From positions 4,901,001 to 4,965,000 of the forward strand of contig NZ_CP136910.1 in the NCBI RefSeq assembly GCF_033100115.1: a stretch of DNA of 64,000 nucleotides. Reading direction: 5' to 3'. Within the stretch, counting starts at the first letter, position 1, and every line of letters begins with the position of its first letter. The DNA comes from Anaerocolumna sp. AGMB13020. Its GTDB lineage: Bacteria > Bacillota > Clostridia > Lachnospirales > Lachnospiraceae. The notes under the pieces are model-generated. The model was not told the DNA's origin, searched no databases, and saw only the letters and a list, made by a program, of their open reading frames with translations. Of the stretch, positions 16,189 through 25,209 are shown in pieces. A program made the translations under genes and the position numbers.

Positions 16189-16646
16189 AAGTTGGCAGAC
16201 AGAGCAAAATTATTGAGCTCATTAGTAAAAATGATATAGAAACACAAGAAGATTTAGCGGATCTGTTAACTCAGGCTGGCTATAACGTGACCCAGGCAAC
16301 CATTTCACGTGACATCAGGGAGTTAAAGCTGACAAAAGTTGCTGTAGATGACGGAAGACAGAAATATATTGTATTGAATAACACAGAAACCGGAATGAGC
16401 GAAAAATATGTAAGAGTTTTAAGAGAAGGTTTTCTTTCCATGGATATGGCTCAGAATATAATCGTGATCAAGACGGTATCAGGAATGGCTATGGCGGTAG
16501 CAGCAGCTCTGGACGCGCTTCATATTCAGGGAATAATGGGATGTATCGCAGGTGATGATACTTTAATGTGTATTATTAAGACTACGGAAGAAACAATCGG
16601 GGTTATGGAGAAGCTAAATAAACTAATTAATTCGAAATCCTTGTAA
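16185..16646 (+). CDS. argR: arginine repressor
   Basis: Hexameric repressor (AhrC/ArgR) that senses arginine. The winged-helix N-terminus (about 1-70) includes TQEDLADLL and NVTQATISRDIRELKL. The C-terminal arginine-binding and oligomerisation domain includes GCIAGDDTLMCI (the GDD(T) arginine contact). It has 153 residues. Overlap with nadK suggests coupled translation. A terminator follows at 16696-16729. No arginine genes are near, so it acts in trans. Confidence 0.94.
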   Translation: MKVGRQSKIIELISKNDIETQEDLADLLTQAGYNVTQATISRDIRELKLTKVAVDDGRQKYIVLNNTETGMSEKYVRVLREGFLSMDMAQNIIVIKTVSGMAMAVAAALDALHIQGIMGCIAGDDTLMCIIKTTEETIGVMEKLNKLINSKSL

Positions 16647-16690
16647 ATGAAAAACATCCATGGTAAAATAAATACAATTCAGTAACCTTG

Positions 16691-16736
16691 TCAGTCCGTA
16701 AAAGGGATTCATTTTTTACGGTCTTTTTTGGACTGA
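16691..16736 (+). terminator. Terminator after argR
   Basis: CCGTAAAA (16696-16703) pairs with TTTTACGG (16714-16721), followed by TC and six T. An outer pair TCAGTCC (16691-16697) with GGACTGA (16730-16736) encloses the T run and competes with the base of the stem, so an alternative fold is possible. Confidence 0.8.
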
Positions 16737-16760
16737 CGGTATAAAAAAGGAGAAATACGT

Positions 16761-17489
16761 ATGTCAGGACATTCCAAGTTTGCGAATATCAAGCATAAAA
16801 AAGAAAAAAATGATGCTGTTAAAGGTAAGATTTTTACGAAGTTAGGAAGAGAAATAGCAGTAGCAGTAAAAGAAGGCGGAGCAGATCCCAACTCAAACAA
16901 CAAATTAAAAGATATTATTGCTAAAGCAAAATCCAATAATATGCCCAATGATACCATTGACAGAAGTATAAAGAAAGCAGCAGGAGATGCTAATTCCGTT
17001 AATTATGAATTCGTTACTTATGAAGGCTACGGTCCTAACGGAACGGCTATCATCGTTGAAGCTCTTACGGATAATAAGAACCGTACCGCTTCTAACGTAA
17101 GAAATGCATTTACAAAAGGAAATGGTAATGTTGGAACTCCTGGCTGTGTATCTTTTATGTTTGATAGAAGAGGACAGATTATTATTGATAAAGAAGAGTA
17201 TGACAAAGAAGCAGATGATTTGATGATGCTGGCTCTTGATGCTGGTGCTTCAGATTTTAATGAAGAAGAAGACAGCTATGAGATTCTTTCAGACGAAGAC
17301 AGCTTCAGTGCAGTAAGAGAAGCTCTTGAAAATGCCGGCATTCCTATGGCACAGGCAGAAGTAACTATGATTCCTCAGACCTGGGTTGAGCTTACCGATG
17401 ATCAGGATATTAAAATGATGAATCGTACCCTTGATTTATTAGATGAAGATGACGATGTTCAGGAAGTTTATCATAACTGGGATGAGTAA
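16761..17489 (+). CDS. yebC: YebC/PmpR family transcription or translation factor
   Basis: It begins MSGHSKFANIKHKK, the near-invariant family start, and keeps GRE.AVAVKEGG.DP..N..L and GYGPNGTAIIVEALTDN. The three-domain protein has 242 residues. YebC proteins were described as regulators of transcription and more recently linked to relief of ribosome stalling; which applies here is not known. AAGGAG precedes the ATG. It sits alone between two terminators, inside the region that separates argR from recN. Confidence 0.94.
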   Translation: MSGHSKFANIKHKKEKNDAVKGKIFTKLGREIAVAVKEGGADPNSNNKLKDIIAKAKSNNMPNDTIDRSIKKAAGDANSVNYEFVTYEGYGPNGTAIIVEALTDNKNRTASNVRNAFTKGNGNVGTPGCVSFMFDRRGQIIIDKEEYDKEADDLMMLALDAGASDFNEEEDSYEILSDEDSFSAVREALENAGIPMAQAEVTMIPQTWVELTDDQDIKMMNRTLDLLDEDDDVQEVYHNWDE

Positions 17490-17517
17490 ATCTGGATAGT
17501 AAAACAAGATTAATAAT

Positions 17518-17561
17518 AACCTCCGTATATCATCAATGATGATATTACAGGAGGTTTTTTT
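17518..17561 (+). terminator. Terminator after yebC
   Basis: A long stem AACCTCC...GGAGGTT with an inner ATATCATC/GATGATAT pairing is followed by seven T (17555-17561). Confidence 0.88.
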
Positions 17562-17748
17562 GCTTGGAGATTTAATAGTTCAGACTAATATTCTTTTCTC
17601 AATGAGCAGACCTGAATCGATTGAAGGATATTAGGATGGGAATACGGTTTGTAACTTTATAATCATAAATACTTAAAATTATCTCCTGTCTCCCCTGCTG
17701 CTGTGTTATGGTTTAAGCTTGTCGGATGCAAAAGACTGTTGAATTAAT

Positions 17749-17777
17749 TTGAATTAATTTGTCGCATAAGATATAAT
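17749..17777 (+). promoter_or_regulatory. Sigma-A promoter upstream of the YcxB-like gene
   Basis: TTGAAT (17749-17754), 17 bases, TATAAT (17772-17777). The -35 lies within a direct repeat GAATTAATTT/GAATTAATTT (17741-17760). Confidence 0.7.
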
Positions 17778-17798
17778 TAATAATAAATGAAAAGATGA

Positions 17799-17858
17799 AC
17801 CTTATATAAGGTGAAATTTTATCCCCTTTCCGGGTATAAATAACAGGGGTATTTTTTA
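17799..17858 (+). promoter_or_regulatory. Leader with palindrome and terminator-like hairpin
   Basis: Downstream of the promoter is a perfect 14-base palindrome ACCTTATATAAGGT (17799-17812). Then ATCCCC (17821-17826) pairs with GGGGTA (17846-17851) and six or seven T follow. The promoter-to-terminator distance is under 100 bases and the next gene starts 70 bases further on. This is either an attenuated leader or a short RNA gene. The rest of the 17562-17748 spacer shows nothing recognisable. Confidence 0.5.
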
Positions 17859-17926
17859 TAGTAGGAAGAGGCTATAAAATTCAGCTTATATATAACCCAA
17901 AAATATTATTATCACAGAGAGGACTT

Positions 17927-18421
17927 ATGGAAAAATTATTTGAAAATCGTTACACAATGTCTAAGGACCGTTATATCAGCTGGGCTAAAAATCCAGTAAA
18001 GAAAAATAAGCTTAACTTGATATGGTATGTTCTGACTATTTTTATTGCCATAACGATGATTCAAGCAATCATCAGCGGAGATTATTTGATAATCCCCTTC
18101 TACCTGGTATTGATTGTCTATTGTATTTATCGTAGTGTATTCCAGACCAGAATGTTATTTATAAAGCAATATAAAGCCAATGCTGCCACACAAGGGAAAA
18201 GTGAATGGGAACGTATTATCAGAATGTCTGAGAGCATTAAGGTAGAAGATGGGAATATAAAAGCTCAGTACCAGTGGGAACAGGTGAAGGAATATTATGA
18301 GAGTAAGAATGATTTCATTATAGTTTTTAAGAACGGTTCTGGAATCAGGCTGGATGTGGAGGGATTCACACAGGGAACCTACAATGAGTTCCTGGTTTTT
18401 ATTGATAGTAAATGCAAGTAA
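17927..18421 (+). CDS. YcxB-like membrane protein
   Basis: A 164-residue protein with two adjacent membrane helices (about 28-46 and 50-68) and a C-terminal soluble domain. The pattern IKVEDGNIKAQYQWEQVKEYYE, then FIIVFKNGSGIRLD, matches YcxB-type (PH-like) domains in which a W-x-x-V/I motif precedes a strand pair. The function of the family is unknown. The ATG at 17927 has GAGAGG 6 bases upstream. It has its own promoter and leader. Confidence 0.65.
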   Translation: MEKLFENRYTMSKDRYISWAKNPVKKNKLNLIWYVLTIFIAITMIQAIISGDYLIIPFYLVLIVYCIYRSVFQTRMLFIKQYKANAATQGKSEWERIIRMSESIKVEDGNIKAQYQWEQVKEYYESKNDFIIVFKNGSGIRLDVEGFTQGTYNEFLVFIDSKCK

Positions 18422-18459
18422 AATCTGTTTGAGTTATTTCGGATATAGGAATATATAAC

Positions 18460-18475
18460 CATGCTCGTGAGCATG
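18460..18475. repeat. Inverted repeat CATGCT-CGTG-AGCATG
   Basis: A short perfect inverted repeat in the spacer before the Ig-like protein. There is no T run. It could be an operator or a simple hairpin; no further evidence. Confidence 0.35.
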
Positions 18476-18599
18476 AATGACACAGGAATGACAAAAGATA
18501 CCATTAAATTTAAATCAAATACAACTAAATGGAAGGTTGCATTTAACCGATATATTGTAAAAGAAAGTAGAATGGAGCAGCAAAACAGGGAGGACTTTA

Positions 18600-21500
18600 A
18601 TGAATCAACAAAGTATGAAAAAAAAACGTAGGTGTATAGCCATAATATGCTGTTTGTTAATTGCTTTTACAGCAATTTTTCAACCAAATAGTACCACTAG
18701 TATCGAAGCTGCAACCGGCTATTATTTTACAGTAAATGGTACGGTGTTTGAATCCTACTCGAAATTACCGCTGACAACAGATACCAGTAATATACAGATA
18801 AGCGGTGCATCGGGAGTGGATATGTCGGATGCCAGTAATATACACTGGTTCGTAAATAATACGGATGTAACATCTGGAAATTCAGCGAATAATTCAAGTA
18901 TAATTCATATAAAGGATATTAGTACAAACAAACTGCAGGCAAAACTTGAACGTGTGGGTCCAGGATATGCACAGGTAATGGTAACCTTTGAGAAGAACAA
19001 CATAAACTACTCACTGTATCTTAACGTTGAAGTTGGTTTTGATATTGACCGCACGGATTTTATAAATGCTTTAAATTCCGGTAGTGCGGTACAAATTGAT
19101 CGAAGTGTAATGTTATTTAAAGACTTAACTACTACGCAACAGATTAAATTAGTCTATTCACCGGTGGATAACGGTGTCAGCGGCTTGCAGTCTGATAATG
19201 CCAGCTTAAAATACAGTAGTTCAGACAAGAATGTTGCAGAAGTTGATTCTAAAGGAATCGTTAAGCCTGTGGGTGCAGGAGTTGCGATAATAACTGTCAG
19301 TACGAATAATGTTGCAGCGGATGTTTCCCAGTCGCCCATGAAAAAAACATTTAAAATAATTATAACTCCCAAAGCCGGAAAATTAACGGATTCAACACTG
19401 AGTACAAAGGTAGAGCAAATTACCGACCAATCCGTTACTTTTAAAACAAATGCAAAAGATCCTGCAAATTTGACGTGGAGAGTATATAAGAAATCAAGTA
19501 CAGGTCTTAGCATTATTACACAAACAACAGGAGTTATTAATTATTATACAACTCCGGCAGCAGGTTCTACAGATTTTGGTACCCTCACTGTTGCAAATGC
19601 ACAGGTAGGTGAGTACGTTTTTATGGGTTTTACGGATTCGATGTATATACCAAGTGATATCAGTCTTGACAATCAAGATTCTGTAGCGGTGCCTTATGTT
19701 AAAATCTATGTGGATTTCAGGCCGAAGGTACCTGCTTATTTAGTAATGAATGTAAATGATACCTATGACATGGCGAATGCTGCCGGTATTAAAGGAAATT
19801 CTGATTATACAATCACCAGCAGTAAGAATGACATTGCAGGTATAAGTAACGGAACCATATATGCAAAGAAAAGCGGTACCAGTGTAATAACTGTAAAAAA
19901 CAACACTTCAGGATCATCTGAGATATATACTACAAATCTAACGGTAGTGGATGGAATATCTCTTAATATGACAGAAGCATATATCTATACTGCCGGTGAA
20001 CTTCAGTTGCTGGCGACCACAACAACAGATCAGGCAAGTGTTGTGTGGACAAGCGTTCTAAATCCTGACCTTCCATTTTCCTCAAGCAACGACGGATCCA
20101 AGTATGCTACCGTTGAAAATGGGCTGGTAAAAGGTGTATCCAAAGGAAATGCTTATATTGTAGCGACTATTACCATAGGTGGCGTTGTTAAACAGGCATA
20201 TTGTCTTGTTCATGTTGAAAATACAGTAACAAAATTAACGATAAATCCTGAAACTGTTATATTAGACAAAACCGGATTTAAGACCCTGAAAGCAGAATTT
20301 GATAACAATAGTACGAGAAGCATTCCCATAAAATGGACCAGTTCAAATCCTGAAATTGTTGAAATTGTTGAAAGCAGCTCTACATATGCAAACATTGCTG
20401 CAAAAGGTGTGGCTGGAACCGTTATTATAACTGCAATAAATACGGAAAATTATATAATCGGATATAGTAAAGTTACAGTAAAGGAAAGTGTGTCAAGTAT
20501 AACCTTGTCCGCAACTTCCTTAAATCTCATGCAGTCGGCAAAAACATATCAGTTAAATGCAACGGTTAATCCTTCCACTGCCACAGAACAGGGAGTAACC
20601 TGGAAGTCTACCAATCCAAGTGTTGCAACAGTCAATGACAAGGGCTTAATTACATTAGTTGCTCCGGGAACAACTTCTATTATTGTAACATCTGTAGATA
20701 ACCCTTCAGTAACGGCAGTCTGCAATCTGACAGTAGGTGTTTCTGCATCCGCTATTAAATTGGATGAGTCCAGCAAGGTAATGTATACGGGAGAGAAAAC
20801 GAAGCTATCGTATATTATTACACCTACCAATGCAACCAACACAGCTGTTACCTGGAGTACTTCGGATTCAAGTGTCGTAAATGTGGACTCTAATGGAAAT
20901 ATTACAGCTGTAAAAGCAGGAACGGCAGTTATTATATTAAAAACCGCAGATGGTCTTTATATGTCCACCTGTACAATTACTGTAAAAGAAAAAGCGACAG
21001 GGCTGGCATTTGACGTAACAAGCCTGGAACTATATGTTGGCAAGACATATACCATAACAGTTACACCTACGCCGGCAACAGCAACAGACTATACCTTAAC
21101 CTGGGCTTCTCTGGATGCTACAATCGCTTCCGTTAATGAGAAAGGTACCATAACAGCAAAAGCAGCCGGTAAGACAATGATTACGGCTACAACATCAACC
21201 GGTACGATTCTATATTGTAATGTTACGGTAAAAGCTGAGGCAACGGGGCTGCAATTGAACTATACGGAAAAAACCGTTGTAATCGGTGATTCCTTTGATT
21301 TGAAAGCAACCATTAAACCTAGTGCAGCGGCCAGCGAAGTTTCAGTAATCTGGGCGAGTTCCAAGACAAGTGTAGCTACTGTATCAAGCAGTGGTAGAAT
21401 CAAAGGTATCAAAGGTGGTACTGCAGTTATAACGGCAAAGACCACTGATGGTAAATTTACAGCATTTTGTACCGTTACTGTAATTGAAAAGGTTACCAGT

Positions 21501-22457
21501 ATTAAACTAAATAAAACCAGCTATAAACTTGGACTGAAAAAGAGTTATAACCTGGTAGCTACTGTAAAGACCAATGCGGCAACGAATCCAAAAGTTAGTT
21601 GGAAATCCAGTAATCCGAAAATTGTTACAGTTGATCAAAAGGGTAAGATTACCGGAAAAGCCATCGGTACTGCTACTATTACCGTAAAAGCACTTGATGG
21701 TAGCGGTGTTACCGCCACATCTTCAATACGGGTAGTAAGATCTGTTACTTCGGTAACCCTTAACAAAACCGCAGTAACAACTGTTGTAGGTAAAAGCTTT
21801 ACTTTAAAAGCAACTGTTAAGCCTAGCAACTCAACATATAGGACAGTTACCTGGAAATCCAGTGATGAATCAGTAGCAATTGTGGATTCAGCCGGTAAGG
21901 TAACAGCATTAAAGGCAGGTAACGTAACAATTAAGGCATCCGCTAAAGATAGCAGCGGCAAATATGCAATCAGTTATGTTATTGTTCAACCGCGGGTACC
22001 GTCAAATAGCGTTACGATTATGAATCAAAATCTGACCATGGTAGTTGGTGAAACGGCTGTCTTGGAAAAAGCATTAAATCCTGCAACTTCAACGGATACT
22101 GTTAAATGGGCCAGTGATAATAAATCAGTAGCAGATGTTACAACTTCCGGTAAATTAACAGCTAAACGGCCTGGTATTGCCAATTTAACGGTTATGACAG
22201 AGTCAGGAAAAACTGCTACTACGAAAGTTACTGTTGTAGGATTAAATACAACAAATCTGGTATTGGAACAATATTCAGATTATACATTGTATGTACTTGG
22301 TATCAGTAGTAATGTCTCCTGGGATATTGTAAATTCTGATATTGCTGTTGTGACAAACGGAAAAGTAAGCACCAGAAGAACGGGTACCACAACAATTATA
22401 GCCAATGTTAACGGTAGAAGGTTGACGTGTAAGCTGACAGTAACAAAGATAAAGTAA
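18600..22457 (+). CDS. large secreted multi-Ig-like (BIG2) repeat protein
   Basis: A 1285-residue secreted protein. A Lys/Arg-rich start and hydrophobic stretch (about 11-28) followed by SIEAATG indicate a signal peptide cut near residue 38. From about residue 540 to the end there are eight to nine tandem bacterial Ig-like group 2 domains of about 80 residues. Each has the pattern V(T/S)SI.L....., VG...L.ATV.P..A....V.W.SS...V.TV...G.I......G...ITA. The N-terminal 500 residues hold more diverged copies. No LPxTG, choline-binding, SLH or C-terminal membrane helix is seen, so attachment is unexplained; the last domain ends within a few residues of the stop. Likely role: surface scaffold or adhesin. 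GGGAGG precedes the ATG. Confidence 0.85.
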   Translation: MNQQSMKKKRRCIAIICCLLIAFTAIFQPNSTTSIEAATGYYFTVNGTVFESYSKLPLTTDTSNIQISGASGVDMSDASNIHWFVNNTDVTSGNSANNSSIIHIKDISTNKLQAKLERVGPGYAQVMVTFEKNNINYSLYLNVEVGFDIDRTDFINALNSGSAVQIDRSVMLFKDLTTTQQIKLVYSPVDNGVSGLQSDNASLKYSSSDKNVAEVDSKGIVKPVGAGVAIITVSTNNVAADVSQSPMKKTFKIIITPKAGKLTDSTLSTKVEQITDQSVTFKTNAKDPANLTWRVYKKSSTGLSIITQTTGVINYYTTPAAGSTDFGTLTVANAQVGEYVFMGFTDSMYIPSDISLDNQDSVAVPYVKIYVDFRPKVPAYLVMNVNDTYDMANAAGIKGNSDYTITSSKNDIAGISNGTIYAKKSGTSVITVKNNTSGSSEIYTTNLTVVDGISLNMTEAYIYTAGELQLLATTTTDQASVVWTSVLNPDLPFSSSNDGSKYATVENGLVKGVSKGNAYIVATITIGGVVKQAYCLVHVENTVTKLTINPETVILDKTGFKTLKAEFDNNSTRSIPIKWTSSNPEIVEIVESSSTYANIAAKGVAGTVIITAINTENYIIGYSKVTVKESVSSITLSATSLNLMQSAKTYQLNATVNPSTATEQGVTWKSTNPSVATVNDKGLITLVAPGTTSIIVTSVDNPSVTAVCNLTVGVSASAIKLDESSKVMYTGEKTKLSYIITPTNATNTAVTWSTSDSSVVNVDSNGNITAVKAGTAVIILKTADGLYMSTCTITVKEKATGLAFDVTSLELYVGKTYTITVTPTPATATDYTLTWASLDATIASVNEKGTITAKAAGKTMITATTSTGTILYCNVTVKAEATGLQLNYTEKTVVIGDSFDLKATIKPSAAASEVSVIWASSKTSVATVSSSGRIKGIKGGTAVITAKTTDGKFTAFCTVTVIEKVTSIKLNKTSYKLGLKKSYNLVATVKTNAATNPKVSWKSSNPKIVTVDQKGKITGKAIGTATITVKALDGSGVTATSSIRVVRSVTSVTLNKTAVTTVVGKSFTLKATVKPSNSTYRTVTWKSSDESVAIVDSAGKVTALKAGNVTIKASAKDSSGKYAISYVIVQPRVPSNSVTIMNQNLTMVVGETAVLEKALNPATSTDTVKWASDNKSVADVTTSGKLTAKRPGIANLTVMTESGKTATTKVTVVGLNTTNLVLEQYSDYTLYVLGISSNVSWDIVNSDIAVVTNGKVSTRRTGTTTIIANVNGRRLTCKLTVTKIK

Positions 22458-22628
22458 GGAAGAATAAGTAATTTGTTTTGACCATCAGGTGCGGATTGAA
22501 TATCCGTATCTGATGGCAATAATTGCTCCTAATGCATCTGCTATAGATTTTCTGATTTTTCTTCATATAAACCCATAACGATTTGCCCTGGTAGGATACA
22601 GTTATTCGAAAGTTAGTTAACATCATAT

Positions 22629-22722
22629 ATAAACACTAATATATATATAAACACTAACATATATATAATTGCAGATAGAAAATTGCAGATATTAATTGTA
22701 GATAATAAATTGTAGATATCAG
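22629..22722. repeat. Short AT-rich direct repeats
   Basis: Two copies of TATAAACACTAAYATATATA lie at about 22627-22667. Four copies of a 13-14 base unit ATTGYAGATAnnAA follow at 22668-22722 (unit starts 22668, 22682, 22695, 22709). Non-coding. Confidence 0.8.
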
Positions 22723-22794
22723 ATTCTGTATCTGTAGTTTGGATAAGCTTATCATTGCTGAGTAGATTATTCCTATTTGTTTCCTACCTGTTTT

Positions 22795-23066
22795 TTACTA
22801 GAATCTTATTGCAATTCTTTCTAAAAGCTTATTGCGATTCTTATAAAAATCCCATCAATTCTTACTAAAAGCTTATTGCAATTCTTATAAAAATTCCATC
22901 AATTCTTACTAAAATCCTATTCCAATTCTTATTAAAATCCTATTCCAATTCTTATAAAAATCCTATTGTGATTCTTACTAAAATTTTATTGTGATTCTTA
23001 CTAAAATCTAATTGCAATTCTTACTAAAAAGTTCTTGCTAAAGATCTAATTGCAATATTTATCAAA
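22795..23066. repeat. Tandem array of a 21-23 bp unit before recN
   Basis: About ten to eleven head-to-tail copies of a unit close to TTACTAAAATCCTATTGCAA followed by TTC. Most are 23 bases and two are 21. Copies differ at a few positions and there are no unique spacers, so this is not CRISPR. Together with the repeats at 22629-22722 it fills most of the 873-base spacer between the Ig-like protein and recN. Confidence 0.85.
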
Positions 23067-23330
23067 GAACTTAATCCAGTACTTCCTGCACCTCATTCCG
23101 ATTCATATTTTGCTGAATTAATTTCAGTTCATAAAATTAAGCGGATCTGAAACAAATTCCAGAGATCAAAATTAAAGCCCCAATTATTATTACAATTATT
23201 TAACCAACAACCAGGATAAATTGCTTGCGCAAAATTTTATGTTATGTTATTATGAGAAAAAGAACATATGTTTTGTATGGCGCAATCAAATAAATTACTA
23301 TAAATATACTTACCTTTAGGAGGAGAAAGC

Positions 23331-25013
23331 TTGCTGCTCAATTTACATGTAAAGAATTTTGCAATTATTGATGAAGTGGATATAACCTTGAAGGATGGGC
23401 TAAATATACTTACAGGAGAAACTGGAGCTGGAAAGTCCATTATCATTGGCTCTATTAATGTATGTCTGGGAGGAAAGATCAGCAAAGACATTATCAGACG
23501 CGGTGCGGACTATGCTATGGTTGAACTTCTTTTCGAAACTGGCAGTAAGGCGGTGGAGAGCAGAATGAAAGAGCTTGATCTGCCTTTTGAAGACAGACAG
23601 ATACTGATAACCCGTAAGATAACCAATGGGAAAAGTATCAGTAAAATTAACGGAGAGACAGTGACAAGCCAGAGCCTTAAAGAAATAGCTGCTTTACTGA
23701 TAGATATCCATGGTCAGCATGAACATCAATCCTTACTCTACAAAGAGAATTATCTTGATATTATAGACCGCTATGCTAAAGAGGAAGTGTTCCGGCTGAA
23801 ACAAAAGCTATCGAAGGAATATTTACAGTTGACTGAGTTGAAAAACAAGCTTTCAGAATTAATGATTGATGAGGATAAGCGACTTCGTGAAATATCTTAT
23901 CTTGAATATGAGATAAAGGAAATAACGGAAGCCAGATTAAAGCAAGGAGAAGATGAACTATTAACAAGTGAATATAAGAAGCTTTCAAATGCCAGAATAA
24001 TAGCAGAAGGAATTGGGCAGGTTTATGATTGTATGGGGTATCAATCAGCTGGGTCTGCAGGGGAAATGTTAGGACGAAGCGTCAAACAACTGTCGAAGCT
24101 GATTGAATATGATAAGGACCTGGAAGGAATTTATAATCAGATACTTGATGTGGAAGCACTTGTCAATGATTTTAATCGTAATCTATCGGAATATCAATCG
24201 GATTTAAATAACCAGGAAGAAGATTTTGCGGCAGTGGAAGAACGTTTAAATCTGATAAATCATTTGAAGGCAAAATATGGGAATTCGATTGCTGATATAT
24301 TAAAGGTATTGGAAGAAGGCGAAATTAAGCTGGAACAGTATTATAATTATGAGGTAACACTGGAGGAGCTTAACCGGCAAATAGCCGAGCAGGAAAGAGA
24401 AGTACATAGCCTGTGCGTTAGATTATCAGAAATACGAAAGAAAAACGCAAAAGTCTTAGCAGCTGAGATTAAAAATGCTTTACTTGATCTGAATTTTCTT
24501 GATGTACAGTTTGCCATCGAACTGACCCGGAAAGATAATTACACAAAAGATGGCTTTGATGACGCAGAATACCTCATTTCTGTTAATCCGGGTGAAGAAA
24601 TGAAGACTCTGTCAAAAGTTGCATCAGGAGGAGAATTATCGAGAATAATGCTTGCCATAAAATCAGTATTTGCTGATAAGGATGAGATAGATACCTTGAT
24701 TTTTGATGAGATTGATACTGGTATTAGCGGAAGAACGGCACAAAAGGTATCTGAGAAATTATCAGAGATATCCTCCAGTCATCAGATAATATGTATCACC
24801 CATCTGGCGCAGATTGCATCCATGGCTGATAGTCATTTTATTATTGAAAAACAGACCGACGGACAGACCACAAGAACCGGCATACGACAATTAGAAGAGC
24901 AGCAATCCGTTGAGGAAATTGCCAGAATACTTGGTGGCGCTGAAATAACCAAAACAGTTCTAGACAGTGCAAAGGAAATGATTACACTTGCGAAAAAAAA
25001 CAAAAAAAGATAG
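23331..25013 (+). CDS. recN: DNA repair protein RecN
   Basis: SMC-like ATPase of double-strand break repair. It starts MLLNLHVKNFAIIDEVD, with the Walker A GETGAGKS at 29-36 and DIHGQHEHQSLL shortly after. A coiled-coil middle (about 155-360) follows. The C-terminus carries the ABC signature ASGGELSR, the Walker B LIFDEIDTGISG and the ITHLAQIAS switch. It has 560 residues, full length. The start is TTG at 23331 with AGGAGGAG 6-7 bases upstream. It is normally adjacent to argR; here it lies 6.7 kb away. Confidence 0.95.
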   Translation: MLLNLHVKNFAIIDEVDITLKDGLNILTGETGAGKSIIIGSINVCLGGKISKDIIRRGADYAMVELLFETGSKAVESRMKELDLPFEDRQILITRKITNGKSISKINGETVTSQSLKEIAALLIDIHGQHEHQSLLYKENYLDIIDRYAKEEVFRLKQKLSKEYLQLTELKNKLSELMIDEDKRLREISYLEYEIKEITEARLKQGEDELLTSEYKKLSNARIIAEGIGQVYDCMGYQSAGSAGEMLGRSVKQLSKLIEYDKDLEGIYNQILDVEALVNDFNRNLSEYQSDLNNQEEDFAAVEERLNLINHLKAKYGNSIADILKVLEEGEIKLEQYYNYEVTLEELNRQIAEQEREVHSLCVRLSEIRKKNAKVLAAEIKNALLDLNFLDVQFAIELTRKDNYTKDGFDDAEYLISVNPGEEMKTLSKVASGGELSRIMLAIKSVFADKDEIDTLIFDEIDTGISGRTAQKVSEKLSEISSSHQIICITHLAQIASMADSHFIIEKQTDGQTTRTGIRQLEEQQSVEEIARILGGAEITKTVLDSAKEMITLAKKNKKR

Positions 25014-25060
25014 TTTGAAAATTTATTTACTACACATACTAACATAAGGCAGTTGTTTTA

Positions 25061-25093
25061 AGGATATACACTTTTTAGTGTATATCCTTTTTT
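25061..25093 (+). terminator. Terminator after recN
   Basis: A 12-bp perfect stem AGGATATACACT (25061-25072) with AGTGTATATCCT (25077-25088), TTTT loop, then T run to 25093. Confidence 0.92.
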
Positions 25094-25177
25094 ATGTTAG
25101 GAATTTTGTCCTTTAATAGGACAACTAAACGTGCATATTCGTTTGATAGATATCTGTTTATATAAAATTTGAATAAT

Positions 25178-25201
25178 TTACGCGAAAAAGCGTAGAGGGA
25201 G
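25178..25201 (+). promoter_or_regulatory. Hairpin and GGGAG before spoIVB
   Basis: TTACGC (25178-25183) pairs with GCGTAG (25190-25195) and GGGAG (25197-25201) follows 1 base later. The layout matches hairpin 2 plus ribosome site of the repeated element, without hairpin 1 or sequence identity outside the ACGC stem. Confidence 0.5.
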
Positions 25202-25209
25202 CTGAAATC

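Noticed and set aside
21635..21961. Minus-strand frames within the Ig-like protein gene
   Set aside because: They arise from the repeated Thr/Val-rich codons of the tandem domains.
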